DNA of 58,153 bases from Diplocarpon mali (Eukaryota; Ascomycota; Leotiomycetes; Helotiales; Drepanopezizaceae). The position numbers were made by a program, and so were the translations under genes. Shown here piece by piece: positions 1-12,599 of the stretch (position 1 is the first letter of the stretch; each line of letters starts with the position of its first letter). The stretch is taken from the NCBI GenBank assembly GCA_024741835.1, contig JAENRP010000046.1, positions 27,068 through 85,220 of the forward strand, given 5' to 3'. A model generated the notes under the pieces. It saw only the letters and a program-made list of their open reading frames with translations, was not told the DNA's origin and did not search any database.

Positions 1-10
1 TATGCTTTTT

Positions 11-33
11 ACCTATAGGCCGGGCTTAGGAGT
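11..33. repeat. Dispersed palindrome 1
   Basis: Arms ACCTATAGGCC and GGGCTTAGGAGT; RIP-like mismatches. Confidence 0.6.
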
Positions 34-435
34 TAGAAAACGAAACTAGCAAAACAAATAAATAAGCTATAGAGTCGCTAAAAATAATTAAAAATAGTAC
101 TAACTTAAATATCAATTTTCCTTAATTCTCTTTAGGGGTTAGGGAGAACTATTACTAAATAATACTCTCTTCGCCAAACGACTACTTCTTCTTATAGCAT
201 TGCTATTAGTATCCGATAAGATAGGTCTTAGTATGGCAGGAGCTTCTATACTCCTTGCGGATACTAGTATAGTATGACGGCTTCTGCTAATAGGGAGAGA
301 GACTTATATTATAGTATTATTATTATTATTATCTTTATTATTATTATTATCCTTTGGAGAGTTACCTACTGCTAAGAGGGATACGGCAGGGGATTCTATA
401 GATACGAGTTCCTTATCCTTGCCCTTTTCCAGATC

Positions 436-460
436 GAGTCGTAGGCCGGGCCTAGGAGTC
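436..460. repeat. Dispersed palindrome 2
   Basis: Arms GAGTCGTAGGCC and GGCCTAGGAGTC around G. It lies in unit Y near its C-terminal end, translated on the minus strand as PRPGLRLDL, and matches palindrome 6 in unit X. Confidence 0.75.
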
Positions 461-1257
461 ATTTCTAAGGTCTTTGCTTAAGGTTTCTTAATGCTATATT
501 TCTTAAGAAGAATAACTTTGTCGATTATATTATCGGCCTTAATACTATTATTAATATCCTTAGTCTTAGCCTAAGACTTGTCTTTATATAGCTATAGCTT
601 TAACTATTAAATCATTTTCTAAGTGTTTGCAAAATCTTTAAATAGTTCTTACTTATATTTCTTTAAATAAGTTATCAATTGCGTAATATCCTTTGAGAAT
701 AAGTCTTTTACTATTATTACAATTAATAGATCATTCTATAGTCTTCTTCTTATAAGCGCCTCTGATAATAGACTACCTTTTATCATTTTAAGTATTATAT
801 AGAACTTTGTAAATGATTCGCTTATAATACTCTATCTTATAGTTTAGGGTCGCTTTATATTAATAGCTTCGATTAAAAAGTCCTCTAGGTCTACTCTATT
901 CTTAAGGGCTTTATTCCTGATAACTTTAATATAGTTATTGCTAACCGCAAGGAAGCCGCCTTTGCTAGGTTCCTGTTCTGAATCTAAGTTAATAAATGTT
1001 CCTTATCTTATAAATATTAAGAATAGGACAATCTTATTAGAAATATATTCTTTTAAGAACGTCCTTTGTTTAGTATTTAGTTCTTTTTATTAAGTAGCAC
1101 TTTATACTAAGTTTATCAAAATCCATTAAGCATTCTTAAGTCTAGTTAGTATAAGGATTGATAATTCGTAAGACTTCTCTTATATAATAAATTGGCCAGT
1201 CGACTGTTTAGCTGCTAGAATAATATAGTAGTTAATAGTTCTATTATCGGAAGGACT

Positions 1258-1281
1258 GACCTGCGAGCTAGGCCTAGGAGT
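1258..1281. repeat. Dispersed palindrome 3
   Basis: GACCTGCGAGCT then AGGCCTAGGAGT. It lies in unit Y about 55 codons after MYYRLYL, matching palindrome 7 in unit X. Confidence 0.65.
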
Positions 1282-2487
1282 TAATCTTATAAATCTTATA
1301 TTAGTATCAATTCTTATTGTAACGATTTTTAAATAGTAGTTAACCCTAACAAACTGTGCAGGCTTAGGGTACGTCACTAGCTTATATAAAGAATTATAAT
1401 AAGTAAGTAAAGCGCTTAGATACAATCTATAGTACATTCTTAGAGTCTATTATATTAAACTATAAGTTATATTATAAAGGAACGCGGATAGAGGAGCTGG
1501 CTTCTTATTAGAGACTTAGAAATAATATTTATATATTTCCAGTTCTTCTTATGCTAATATTAAAAATGAAGTCTTTGCGCGAGAACTATAACTATATATA
1601 CGTATAGTACTTAGGAAAGTATAGCTGAATAGCTTAAGCATATTTAAAAAACCTTTGCTTTGGAATAATATCAATTTATCACTAGTTAATATAGCATTGT
1701 ACTAGGCGGGAGTCTAGGCGATATTATAGAATAATTTCAAAGCTTTAAGTGCTACCTTAAACTTAGCGAATCCTAATAATATATCTTTCTTAACCTAGCT
1801 TGCTATTCTATTACTAGTAGCCATAATTGCATAATTCCCTAGGTATAGTAAAAACAACTTTAGGTTAGGAGTAGTATAAAATTTGTAGATATTAAACGAT
1901 ATATCTTTATTATTAAGGCCTATTATCGCCAGCCTATAGTACTATGCGTATTATCGTTTATAGAGGGCGTAGAATTTATTAAAATTAAAGTCCTTAAACA
2001 TTCCTATTATAAATTTGAAGAGTCTTATTTTCATTTCTAGTATTACTATAATCTTGAATCTATTGCTATACTATAGTATTATCTTAATATTAAGGAGAAC
2101 TTGATAGCATTTTATAGAGACGATGGTTATGCTATCTTTTGACTTTTCTTTAAGAATATAGTAGTTACTATTCAATTTCTTATAGTCGATAAAGAACTAT
2201 ATAATATTATTTATAAAGAATTCGTCTTAGTGCAGTTTTATAATTTGTTTAACGGCTTTTGCCGTTCCTTCTTATACTAATAAAACTTCTCCTTGACCTT
2301 CCTTTCTCAAACGCTTTATTATCAACTTATAGAATTTAAGAATAAACTTTCGCAGGTCCTTAGGGAAGGATTAAATAATATTAAAGATGTCTTTCTTAGT
2401 ATTATTAAAAATTTCTAGCATATTAGTAATAGCGCTATTCTCTTCCTTTAGTAAATCTTCTTCTAAGTCTATATTGTTATATGTATT

Positions 2488-2512
2488 GACCTATGGGCCA
2501 GGCCCGCAGGTC
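2488..2512. repeat. Dispersed palindrome 4
   Basis: Arms GACCTATGGGCC and GGCCCGCAGGTC around A. In unit Y, with no counterpart seen in X. Confidence 0.7.
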
Positions 2513-2673
2513 GATTTACTTGCTACTAGTGTTTGAGGTATTCGGGGCATTTCTAAGGATAGTAATTCAAATATATCTAAGTCTGAAGATTTAGGGTTAT
2601 AATAGTTAGCAGTTTATATTTCTAGTATTATAGGTACCTTATGCTTAGGGACTTCTCTATCATATGCTGATTC

Positions 2674-2699
2674 TACTTATAGGCTGGGCCTATAAGTCA
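2674..2699. repeat. Dispersed palindrome 5
   Basis: Arms TACTTATAGGC and GGGCCTATAAGTCA. In unit Y as LTYRPSLQV, matching palindrome 8 in unit X (LTYGPRLRV). Confidence 0.75.
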
Positions 2700-3630
2700 A
2701 ATTTTCCTTGTTAGTTAGTTCTGCTAAGGGTAGTAGCATTTTCTAAGTAGTAGGAATTATAAATTCCTATCTCTCTGTTTTATTATTAAAATAGTTTATA
2801 GTATACTTAATAAGATAGATCATCTTTTCTTTTGCAATAAGTAGATTATATTATGATTATTATAGGCTAAGGGTATTTAAAATTGTCTAATTAGGAAGGG
2901 CTAGGCTATTGTACTACGCGGGATCGTCTTTTATAGTCTAAATAGTAGAGTGCATAATAGTGCTTGAGAACCTAATAAATTTTCTACCTCTTATATTATT
3001 GCCTTAGAGTTTCTTTATACCTTCTTAGATAGTAAAATGATTTAATACCTATATAGCCTTTGCTATTAGTTAGTATATCTTAAAAATTTTGCCTAGTCCT
3101 TGCAAGGCATTATTAGCTATAATATCGGTTATAAAGTAGGTTTAGAAGAGGGTACTATAAGTGCTACTTATAAACTATAGCAATCTTTTCATACTCTTAT
3201 TCTTTTTATCTCGGTTTCTTTAAAATAAATCTATTAATATGGAGTAACTTTAATACTCTTATAAAAACTTTTTATAATTAATTCCTTTAACCTTAAGCTT
3301 TCCCTTGAGAAAATCATTAAAGCCTAGGAACCCCTTTTCAATAGTAGATATTCTGCAATTAAGTATATCAATAGATGAATTTAGGAATACTTATTATTCT
3401 ATCTCGCCTAACGTTCTATAGGTGCTTACGATATCTTCTAATAACCGAAGAGTCTTACTATCTTATAAGAATCTACCTTTTAATATTAGTTTATTACTGG
3501 ATATTGCTAAAGACTTGCTACCTAAGGCAATAAGTGATATATTCTTCTTAAGTATGACCTTTTTACCTATACTAAAGGGGGCTATAATGAATTATTTAAT
3601 AGAAGTGATAGGGTTCCTTGCTAAAGAATA

Positions 3631-4110
3631 AATCTTTAGAAAGAATTTATTAAGATTAGAAGCTTAATTAGAAAAGATTAATAACGGAAAGATAATACTA
3701 GTAGTATTATTAGTGCTAGTGCTAGGTCTTAATAGGGTTATAGAGAAGGTAAAAAAAAGTAAAATCGTAGTATAGGGAGAGGTTTATTTATAGAGATAGG
3801 AATCGCATTAGTGCGCAGAGAAAAAGTAGGCATAAAGAGGCCGAAAGTGGAAATAAAAGTAGGGTATAATATATATAAGGACCTATAATTAGTAAATGAT
3901 AATTATCAAAGGTAAGGATGATATTTTAAAGGTAAGCATTAGAAGGTTATATATAAAGGAAATAATCAAAGGATAGGTTATATAAAGAATAAAGTAGAGT
4001 AAAGAATATATATAGAATAGAATAATAAATAGAGAATAAAGAGGTATAGGTTTATAGAAAGTAGATAATCTTAAAAAAATTCAACTTTTAATTTGCAATT
4101 TCTTTAAATG
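3631..4110. other. Spacer between units X and Y
   Basis: No frame with coding character was seen. Read on the minus strand it is pyrimidine-rich, with many short C+T runs, and ends just upstream of the start of unit Y, so it may be the former 5' leader or promoter of Y. A purine-rich run on the plus strand (AAAAGAGGGGGTAGA, about 4,116-4,130) resembles a retroelement polypurine tract, but no LTR could be matched beside it. Confidence 0.4.
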
Positions 4111-4333
4111 GTTTTTAAAAGAGGGGGTAGACTCGATTCTTTAAGCTTAAGTCGACTCAATTATTAGTTCTATTATCACTTCAAAGTCTTCTTCTCTTAT
4201 ATTAGTTCTTATTTCTCGGCGATTTCTCAGCTTTAGGGACCTCTCTTAAAGGATCTTCTATTAGTATCCCTAGATTTGGTGACCGAGGTTCATCCGAACT
4301 ATCTTATAGGCTTAAGCTAGCTGAGTCTAACCT

Positions 4334-4359
4334 CACTCGCAGGCCGGGCTCGCGAGTCA
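4334..4359. repeat. Dispersed palindrome 6
   Basis: Arms CACTCGCAGGCC and GGGCTCGCGAGTCA; among the least mutated copies. In unit X as REPGLRV. Confidence 0.75.
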
Positions 4360-5218
4360 GTCTTAGCGTTTCTAAGCTTAAGGGTAAAAACAAGGGATTG
4401 GTTTCTAAATCAGGGTCTAATACTATACTAGCGTTTTAATTCGTCTCTTTTCCGAATTTTCTTATAATAATACCTTTATCAATTAGTGCATTAGGCTTTT
4501 AGATAGCATTTACTTTATTATATTATCCTTAAGACTTAAGTCTATAAAGAAGCGACTTAGTGTTTATAACGTTCGTCTAGGCCTTAATAAGGGCATTAAA
4601 GAGCTTCTGATTATATTCTATAAGGTGGATTTTCAATTTGTCTTTATTAAGAAGAAACAACTCTTATACTTTAATTATAACTAATAGATCCGTTTAAGAG
4701 CGTCGACCAATAATAGCTTTAAAAAGGTTGCTATAGTTCTTAAGATGAAAAGCTGCCTTAAAAGGTATAGTAGTTTTACTTGCGTTAATCTATCGAAGTA
4801 CTAGAGGTTACTTTAGAGTAGAGATTGAAAAGATAAGATTAGAGATTCAAGTCTTATTTTCCAAGGTATTCTTATCGCAGATAGCTATATAATTGTTATA
4901 AAAGGCTATAAAACCACTAGTCTTATAAGAATTATTCGAAAGTATTTTAAGAAAGTATCCCTATTTTATTATTACTATAATTGGATTACTATTATTAGTA
5001 ATAGGTCGCAAGATCTCCTTTTGCTTCTATTTTACAGTTATTCAAGCTAGTTAAGATTTTGAACCAAGTGCTTAAGAAGTCTATCGACTTATCTTCTTTA
5101 TAGATAGAGTGAGTTTTATATTCGACTAAGAGCCGACCTACCTATTAAGGCTTTTAAAAGCTGGCCCTTATCCAATCGGTAGAATCTGATAATCTAAGAC
5201 TTGCTATTTAATAAAATT

Positions 5219-5243
5219 GACTTGCAGGCTAGGACTATAAGTG
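5219..5243. repeat. Dispersed palindrome 7
   Basis: Arms GACTTGCAGGCT and GGACTATAAGTGA. In unit X as YSPSLQV. Confidence 0.65.
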
Positions 5244-6603
5244 AAAATCGGAATTTCTTTATTAGTAGCACTTGCATTTCTCTTTATTAAAACGACTTAA
5301 TTATAAAGACTAAGGCCAATTAATTAAGGAGGTTTAAGGTAAGCCATAAGCTAATAGGTTCCTCTACTTCTTACTATTATAACTAAGAGGTAAAGTCTAT
5401 AGTACATTTAAAGGACTTATTAAATAAGATTGAATATTATATTATAGAGAAAATAAGAAGGTATAAAGGTTGCGCTATTTATAAGGTAGAAGTGATAAAG
5501 ATATATCTCTACTTCTTATCTTATAATAAAGAGGAATATACTTATAAAAGCACTATTATTAATAGTAAAATTGTTAGTTAGGAAGCAGCATCTAAAGGGT
5601 TTAGGCATTACAATTGACCCTTCTTCCTCTATTTCCTCCTATTATTTATTGCTTAATAATATTAATAAAAAGGAATTGTTCTATTTAATTAGCTTTAACG
5701 CTTTTAAGGCTTTAGGATCAGCCTTGAATTTTATAGCACTTAGAGATGCCTCTATTATTAATAGGTTAGATTTGCGTATCTTTAAAGAGATAAAGAATTA
5801 ATTATTAAAGTAGATTAGAAAAAGATCGATATCTTTTATTATATAGAGAAGTTCGAGGTATTTAATAGTTTTATTAATATTAAATCCTTTATAATTAAGA
5901 CTATAGTAAACCGAAAGAGAGCGAATATAAAGGTTGTAAAGTCTTCTCCCTTCGATTCCTACGCTAGGAAGATACTATCGAAAGCGAGTTTTTATTATAG
6001 AAGATACCTGAATATTATATTATTCTTTAAGCTCGAGGTTAAGAATGACTGATTAAAGCATATTGCTATAATTATAAATGTCCTAATCAATAGATTCTTC
6101 TTTGTATTCTCTTTCTTATAAGATAAAATAGTCTCGCTTAGCATTTAAGAGACTAGGTTCTTAACTTTTATAATTATTAAAGAATCGAATAATATCTATA
6201 AGGGTAAACTTATCTAGGATAAGCTATTAAATCTATCTAATAGCTCTCTTAGTTATCTTTAAAGCAATAGGAATAGGGTCTTCCCTTATATTATCGTTTT
6301 TAAAGTAGTTGCATATAGATATAAAGAAGTTAAGAACTAGCTCTTTTAAGTTATTAGAGAAGGAGTCTAAATAAGCGCGCAATCCTTTAGTTTCAAATTG
6401 CAAATTAGCTAAGGTAGCTATTAAACAATCTATCCTTTTTAAAGGTCAAGCTAAAATTAGTCATTTAACTAAAGGAGAGTCCTTTAAAGATTTCGAAAAT
6501 TCTAAAGAGGCTATGCTAAGCGTTTAGGCAGTTTATTTAATAGCAGTTTCTAAAATCATTTTAGCAAAAGGCAGGTTAGGTCTAGTTCTAAAATTCTCAT
6601 TTC

Positions 6604-6630
6604 TGACTCTTAGTCTAGGACCGTAAGTCA
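6604..6630. repeat. Dispersed palindrome 8
   Basis: Arms TGACTCTTAGTCT and GGACCGTAAGTCA. In unit X, 60 bp from the copy A insertion. Confidence 0.7.
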
Positions 6631-6683
6631 AATTATATAATTTAATAATTATTATATCTTTAGGTTAAAAAGCGAATTTTAAG

Positions 6684-6688
6684 GCAGG
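6684..6688. repeat. Target-site duplication of copy A, left
   Basis: GCAGG directly abuts the left LTR and is repeated exactly after the right LTR at 14,790-14,794. A 5-bp duplication is typical of Ty3/gypsy integration. Confidence 0.9.
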
Positions 6689-6994
6689 TATGACGGCGGA
6701 AGCAAGGCATAAGTCGATAAAGTCACTGAGATCAAGGCTGCTAAATCGTATAGAATTCAAAGCTAAGGAGTATATATAAAGTAAGAAGCCTTCTTCTTAA
6801 TATGCTCTCCTTAGCTTACGACTCTTAGAAGTCGATTTCTATTAATAAGTCATATTCTATCTACTAAAGGAAAGGTATAATAAAGGTACGGCGTATCTAT
6901 TGCATTAGTCTATTTTACCTTTAGTTATACTACTATCTTTATTACACTTACTTTAATAGTTCTATTGCGACTATAATATAACTATGCTATAATA
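6689..6994 (-). repeat. 3' LTR of copy A
   Basis: 306-bp terminal repeat matching 14,484-14,789 and both LTRs of copy B. On the minus strand the LTR starts TAT where the other end has TGT (5'-TG mutated to TA) and ends in ATA, consistent with a RIP-altered TG...CA. The polypurine run lies just inside it. Confidence 0.92.
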
Positions 6995-7009
6995 TCACCC
7001 CCTCCCTTT

Positions 7010-8340
7010 TAAGAAGCAAGGTGCCCTTATCTCGACCTATTCTTAGATAAAGTCGTATATAATTCTATTTTTAGCTTTATTAATAAAGCTCTTTATCTTT
7101 TCGTTTGTCGGATCCCCTTTAGTATAGATAGTCTTAATAGCGGTCTCGACCAGTTCGTCTAAGTTATCAAACGCGCTAATGAGCTTTTTATCGCATAGAT
7201 CCTTAAGATCGCATTATTATTATTAGTTTTCGCATATCTATTCTAGCTAATCTATTTGATTTAACTTCTATCGTTTGGCGAAGGTATTAGCAATAGTAGT
7301 AAGGGTGGCCTTCCTCTTTTATATAATAGCATAAGTGGTAACTTACTATTATAGCTTATTATTCTTATCTTGCAATATCTTAAGCTTTAATATATCCTCC
7401 TTTACTTTAGCTTGCAGGGTTTTTAATTTGCGCAATTAGTTGTCGAGGTTGTTATAGAGGCGATTGAACTCGACTGCTTTAAATAGTATAATAAAGACTA
7501 TATATCTACCTTATATAAAGGTTCCTCCTTTAGCCTCGATCTTCGCAACTACTTTATTAATATTAGTAGGTAGGCGTTTCTTACTCTATATAGCTTTTAT
7601 AACTATCTTTTAAATATACTATTTGAATGCTTTAAATCTAGCAGGCCTTAGGTTGACCTATATCTTGCCTTAGTTAAAGATGTTTTATTATAGCTATTTT
7701 TAAAGGTTGTTTCTTAAGAGTCTCAACTTACTAGGTTATAACTCCTTAATTATCGCGCTATCTTTCCTCTTTATTAGCGTACTATCCCTCTTTATCTTAA
7801 TAGGCGTAGGTCGGTCATCTTTATCATTCTTATTCTTTAACTTATCGCAAAGCTAGTTAAGAGAGACCTTCTTATTAGAAGTAGCGCTATTTCTAAATAG
7901 GAAAGGGGTTAGGGTCGGCGTTAGCAAGGTAGTAGGTTCGTTTATTTCATTATCTATTAGAAGTAGTATTAGCGATAGTAAGGCAGCAGGTTTAATATCT
8001 TCATTATTATTAAAGTCGTTGGAGTCGCTATTTATATTACTTGCAAATAGTAATTGGAAATCTACTTACTCTATTCTAATAGGCGTAGTAGGTTGGTCGT
8101 CTATTACTTATTAGGCAAGGGCGGCTTGCATAGGGTCTACCTTTATTAAAAACGCTATTGTATTATTAATACTAATTATAAAGTCGTCTTATATATTAAA
8201 GGAGTTAGTAAGCGCAATAGTAGGCGTAGTAGTCTTATTATTAAAGGGAAGGGGGTTATTTATTAGTTCGCTTATAGTAATAGTTGGCTAAGTAGTTCAG
8301 TTTAATAATATAATATATAGCAGTAGGGCAGTAGGTTAAA
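7010..8340 (-). pseudogene. Extra post-pol frame of copy A
   Basis: Between the chromodomain and the 3' LTR there is about 1.3 kb that reads on the minus strand as a further protein-like frame. It begins with a Thr/Pro/Asn-rich stretch (near 8,290-8,170), has a basic segment around 7,560-7,800, and then a Leu/Lys heptad-like stretch at about 7,360-7,450 (for example LRKLKTLQAKVKEDILKLK) that looks like a coiled coil. Stops are mostly TAA/TAG. The same frame is present in copy B. Most fungal chromoviruses have only gag and pol, so this is an additional ORF or a long C-terminal extension. I recognise no domain; an envelope-like role is not supported, as I see no signal peptide or membrane anchor. 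Confidence 0.55.
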
Positions 8341-8599
8341 AGAGCGAGTTGATTAATTTATAAAAGCAAATCGAAAGTGGTAGGAAGGAGAAGTATTTAT
8401 AGGGAAATAGATCTAGGCAAAAGTACTAGCGTAGAATAGAGAATAAAGGAATAGAATAGTAAAGAATAGCAAGTAGTAAGGTAGTAAATTATAAGAATAG
8501 TTTAAAAGGAGGGTGGTCTTTATTATACATTTTAAATAGGTGCATTAGCGTCTAGCGCTTTATTCCTAGTCTTTATTAAAATTGAATAGTTATAAAGGT

Positions 8600-11500
8600 A
8601 TCTACTATTATCGCTAGCGCATTTGGTAATAACCTTTATTCTTAAGGGCATTATCTAATAGGTAGTTTAAGTCGAGTTCGTCTTTAAAGGCAGCTTTTAA
8701 CTAGGTCTGCAATCTTGCTAAGGGCTTAAGGGCGTTAGGGTAATTGGAGTAGAACTTCTTAAGTAGTATAGCTATATTCTTAAAGTTGCTAATAGGGTAC
8801 TATTAATTATTAAGATCCTATCCTATTTAGCTGACTTTATAATAGAGTTGCTTTTACTATATATTAGATACTAAGATTTGATCGACTTTCTATTCTAAAT
8901 AGGTATTAATAATAATAGGTTCTACTAATAGGTTGATCTACTTAAGTAAAGGGTTATTAGCAGCTTTCCTTAGTCTATTAGTATAGAAGATATTATATAT
9001 TCGATAGGATAGGGGTAGGTCTACCTTATAGGAGTAGTAGACTAGACTAATGATTTTAAAAGGGCTTATAATAAGGAAGTCGAGCTTATTAAAGGGTCAG
9101 TCTATTTTCCAAGCTCTCTTTATAATATATACTAGGTCTCTTAGGCCGAAGTTAGGTTAGTATCGCTTTTTATTTACTTATTTAGATTATCTCTTTTAAG
9201 CTATTAGTATAGATTCTTAGGCAAACTAGACTGCTTTATCAATTCTTTAGGCCTATACTTGCGCTTCTTTCCTATTTAGCTTTTCTTAAGGGTTCGAGTG
9301 CTTAATAGTATAAGCGGTCTAGTCAAAATCTAAGCAGGGTTTATAGCTATAATTAATTATAAAAGGAGAGAGGCCAATTGACTCGTTTAAGTAAGCGGCA
9401 CTAGTAGCGTCTATAGTAGGGAATAAGTCGGCCTAATCATTTTAGAAGTAGTTAATAAAGGGGCGTAGTTATATATCGATTATCTAATTAATGATCTTAA
9501 TCTATTTATCTATTTAAGTGTATTTAAAGGTCGATAGCTAAAGCTTAACCTACGCTAGTATTAATAGCTTATTTATAAAGTTAGAGATAAACTAAGGTCC
9601 TTAGTTACTAGTAATAATAAGAGGGCTCTTTCTAAATCTTTAGATATATTAGTAAAATAGGGAGGCGGCGGTTTGCGCAATAGCCTTCTTTATTATTAGT
9701 AGGTAGATATGCCGCTTAAAGAGTCGGTTAACTATAATAAATATAGTATCGCAGCTATTGCTAATTGATCTAAGAGTATAGAAGTCTATAGATAAGTTGT
9801 CTTATATATGTAAAGGGATAGGCAGTAGTTTAAAGAGTCTTAGTATCTTATCTTAAGGTTTATATAAATATCGGTAGTTATAATAGTTAGCGATATACCT
9901 TTCTATATCGCAGTAGTATATAGGCCACTAGTAGTAGTATTAAAGGAATTGTATAGTCTTAGTTCTACTAAAGTGAGCTATCGATATGCTATTATAGATT
10001 TAATAGAATAGGCGGGTATAGAGATTGTCTAGTTCTTTAAGAACTATTAGCCTTCTATTATATAAGAGTAGTCTGTCCTTTAATAGGGTTTAAGGAGTCT
10101 CTTTTCTAATAGCTTTCTTTTACTTTAATTATAGCGACTTATAAGTTCGGTTAGTATTAAGGACTTCTTTTATTATTTGGAAATTATTAATAGAAGAGCG
10201 TTCCTTAAGTGTTATAAAGTCAACTAGAGCTATTATAAGACAATCTTAAATAATACTAGCTAGGTTAAGAAGCTAATAGGTCCTTTCGGCTTCTCTTGCG
10301 GCTTTTTAAGTAGGCGTGAGTTTATCTTTCTTTAATAGTATATCGGCTATTATATTCTCCTTTTTAAGGTAATAGGCAATTTGGTAATTATATCTTAAGA
10401 GTATATCTATCTATCGGATTTATTATTTATTAAGGAGTTTTTTAGTTTTAAAGTACTTTAAAGCCTTATAATCGGTAATCACTAGGAAGCTTAATATACT
10501 TTATAACTCTACGTCCTATTCTTTTAAAGCTAGTATAACCGCTAGCATCTCTTTATTATAGATTTTATAGTATAATTCCGCATTTTACAATCCTTTAGAA
10601 AAGAAGGTAATAGGATACTATTATTTATCGTCCTTGTCTTTTTAGCTAAGTACTTTAGTTACTATTAGGTTTAAGCAATCGGTCTCAATCCTTATTAATT
10701 AGTGGTTTTTAAAGTATAGTAAGATAGGCGCGTTTAATAGCCGCTTCTTTAATTATTTAAATGCGTCTTATTATTCCTTAGTTAAGATAAATGTTAAGCT
10801 GGTCTCTTTTATTATTAGCTAATTAAGGAGGCGCGCAATTCGACTATAGGCTTTAATAAATCTCTAGTAGAAGTTGTAAAATCCTAAGAATAATTGCACT
10901 TATTTCTTTATTAATAGAAGGGTCTATTCTTTAATAACCTTAACCTTAGTAGGGTCGACCTATACTCCTTAATTAATAATAATAAACCCTAGGAATCTAG
11001 TGCTAATGACTTCGAATTCGCACTTTTTAATATCGACCTATAGGCTAGCTTTGCATAGTCTTTTTAAAACCTATCTAATATATTATTAGTGCTCTTCTTT
11101 AGTTTTTAAAAAGATTAAGATATTATTAATATATATAAAGTAGAAGTCGTTTAAGTATTCTATTAAGATAGTATTAATATACTATTAAAAGGTAGCTAGG
11201 CTATTGCATAGTTTAAAAGGGAGTACTATTGGTTTAAAAGAGCTATACCTTATCTTAAAGGCTGCTTATATTATAGAGTTAGGGTTTATTAAGATATAAT
11301 AGAATATATAGTAGATATTAAGCTTTATAAAGAGCGTTGTATTTCTAAGTCGGTTAAGGGTTTTTATAATTAAAGGGAAGAGGTACTAGTCTTTTTTAAT
11401 AAGTCTATTTAACTCTTAATAGTTAATATAAAACCGCAGGCTGCCTTTAGGTTTCTTTATAAATAGGACAGGCGATAAGAAGGCAGCATTAAACAGTTAT

Positions 11501-12560
11501 ATAAATCCCTTCTTTAGATTATCTATAAGGTATTCCCTTATCTTCTTAAGTTTAAGCTTGCTTATTTTATATAAGTAGGCGGTTTTTATTATTAGTAGTA
11601 GTCCTTTAAATTCGATCTTATAATTAATTAACTACAATAGAGGTAGTATATTTGCAACGCTTTTAGAGAAGTATATAGCTAGGTTATAAAGGAAGGGTAG
11701 TAATTTAGCGTATAATTTATAAGCCTCTTAAAGTCTTAGAGCGTTATACTTATTAAGCGCGTCAGGTTCTTCCTCTTTTATTATATGAATCGGGGTCTAG
11801 TCTATTCTTAAGTCTAAGGGGCAAACGATAGCTTTATATTAAGTTTAGACGTAAGGGGTTCTTCTATCTTTTTTTTTAAAAAGGTGATTTAGTTCTATAA
11901 GTATAACTGACCTAATCTTAATATTAATCTAATAGAGGCTAACTCTAAAGGCTAGTCCTAAGATTATCAATATATTTATACTTATTAGTTAAAGGGTATT
12001 AATATTAAGTTCCTCTCTTTATTATTTATAATTAGCTAAGCGGGTATTAAAGTCCTATATCAGCATATTCTTAGACTTAGTTAAAGGGTCTTTAAGAGCT
12101 TTCGGCGGTCTAAGGATACTAATCTTATTAAGCTATCGCTAGTCTCTCCAATCGGCGTTCTATTAATCTAATTAATAAACTTTAGGCTAATATAGCTTCT
12201 TCCTTTTGCAATCAACGATTATATCTTATTCGGCTAGCCACTTGCGACCTAAGATTATATTATATAAGCCTAAGTTGGCAGCTAAAAAGAACTATCCTTT
12301 GAAGTTATATTTATCGATTGTAATATCTATTTATATAACCTATTAAATAGCTTTGCTAAGTTGTTTATTAAATCCTTATAAAGGGATCGGTCTCTTAAGG
12401 TAGTAAGTCGGTAGCTTTAGCTATATAGTTAAGGAGAGGAGTATCTTACAATTGATAATTCCTAAGGCATTAGTCCTGCAGTCTATTAGAGCTATTAGGT
12501 TAGTATAGCGCCCTTTTTAATAGAGTCGGCATTAGGTTATAAATTGCTAGCCTCTAATTA
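8600..12560 (-). pseudogene. Degraded pol of copy A (PR-RT-RNase H-IN-chromodomain)
   Basis: On the minus strand the remains follow chromovirus order. Protease is seen as LIALID followed by a damaged S-G-A (about 12,460-12,515). RT is seen as FYFIYINNILIF (about 11,110-11,145), where the two catalytic Asp are now Asn, as G-to-A change predicts. The RNase H end has IRWIDILLRYNYQIAY-like residues (about 10,380-10,430). The integrase zinc finger shows WP....DIERYIANYYNYR, with Cys changed to Tyr (about 9,860-9,935). The integrase core lies below it, and the chromodomain has LYYKV...YPISNFKN...YPNALKP (about 8,690-8,870). Numerous stops make it non-functional. In life it would encode reverse transcription and integration, the chromodomain directing insertion to heterochromatin. 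Confidence 0.88.
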
Positions 12561-12599
12561 GCCTAGATAGGTCGACCGATTCCTAGTATCAGTTGCGCT

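Larger units (their letters stand above)
100..3600 (-). pseudogene. Unit Y: large unrecognised RIP-degraded coding unit
   Basis: Read on the minus strand with RIP stops passed over, one long frame can be followed from about 3,600 down to about 100. It is homologous to unit X: both have the series IAKAI..LN.F, then QEG, then N.IR.R.F (here near 2,980-3,060), and both have MYYRLYL (here at 1,437-1,417). The C-terminal part is rich in Ser, Asn and charged residues and contains SSRLAKR near 150-170. Palindrome copies lie inside it at 436, 1,258, 2,488 and 2,674. I see no RT, integrase, transposase or recombinase motif and do not recognise the family. It could be an element's accessory protein, an unusual Gag, or an amplified host gene. 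The strand and homology to X are well supported; the ends are approximate and the frame may continue left of the window. Confidence 0.6.
4140..6683 (-). pseudogene. Unit X, 3' part (split by retrotransposon copy A)
   Basis: Downstream part of unit X on the minus strand, continuing the frame that breaks off at 14,795 where copy A inserted. It aligns by eye with unit Y: MYYRLYL near 5,400, and a region near 4,460-4,800 that matches Y near 550-850. Three palindromes fall inside it (6,604, 5,219 and 4,334) at places matching those in Y. The C-terminal tail is basic and Ser-rich. Internal stops are TAA/TAG at likely former Gln or Trp codons. No known domain was recognised. Together with 14,795-15,580 the unit is about 3.3 kb, similar to Y. 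Confidence 0.6.

Noticed and set aside
4265..4295. TTTGGTGACCGAGGTTCATCC on the plus strand as a primer-binding site
   Set aside because: It looks like one, but no LTR or plus-strand gag follows, and the surrounding frame is minus-strand unit X.
3422..5801. Plus-strand open frames at 3,422-3,631 and 5,571-5,801
   Set aside because: They lie opposite minus-strand units X and Y that have homology support; AT-rich composition explains the open frames.
11030..11070. A sequence resembling the dispersed palindrome inside copy A
   Set aside because: It encodes the normal RT segment (CKASLQVDIKKCEFE) and its arms do not pair well.
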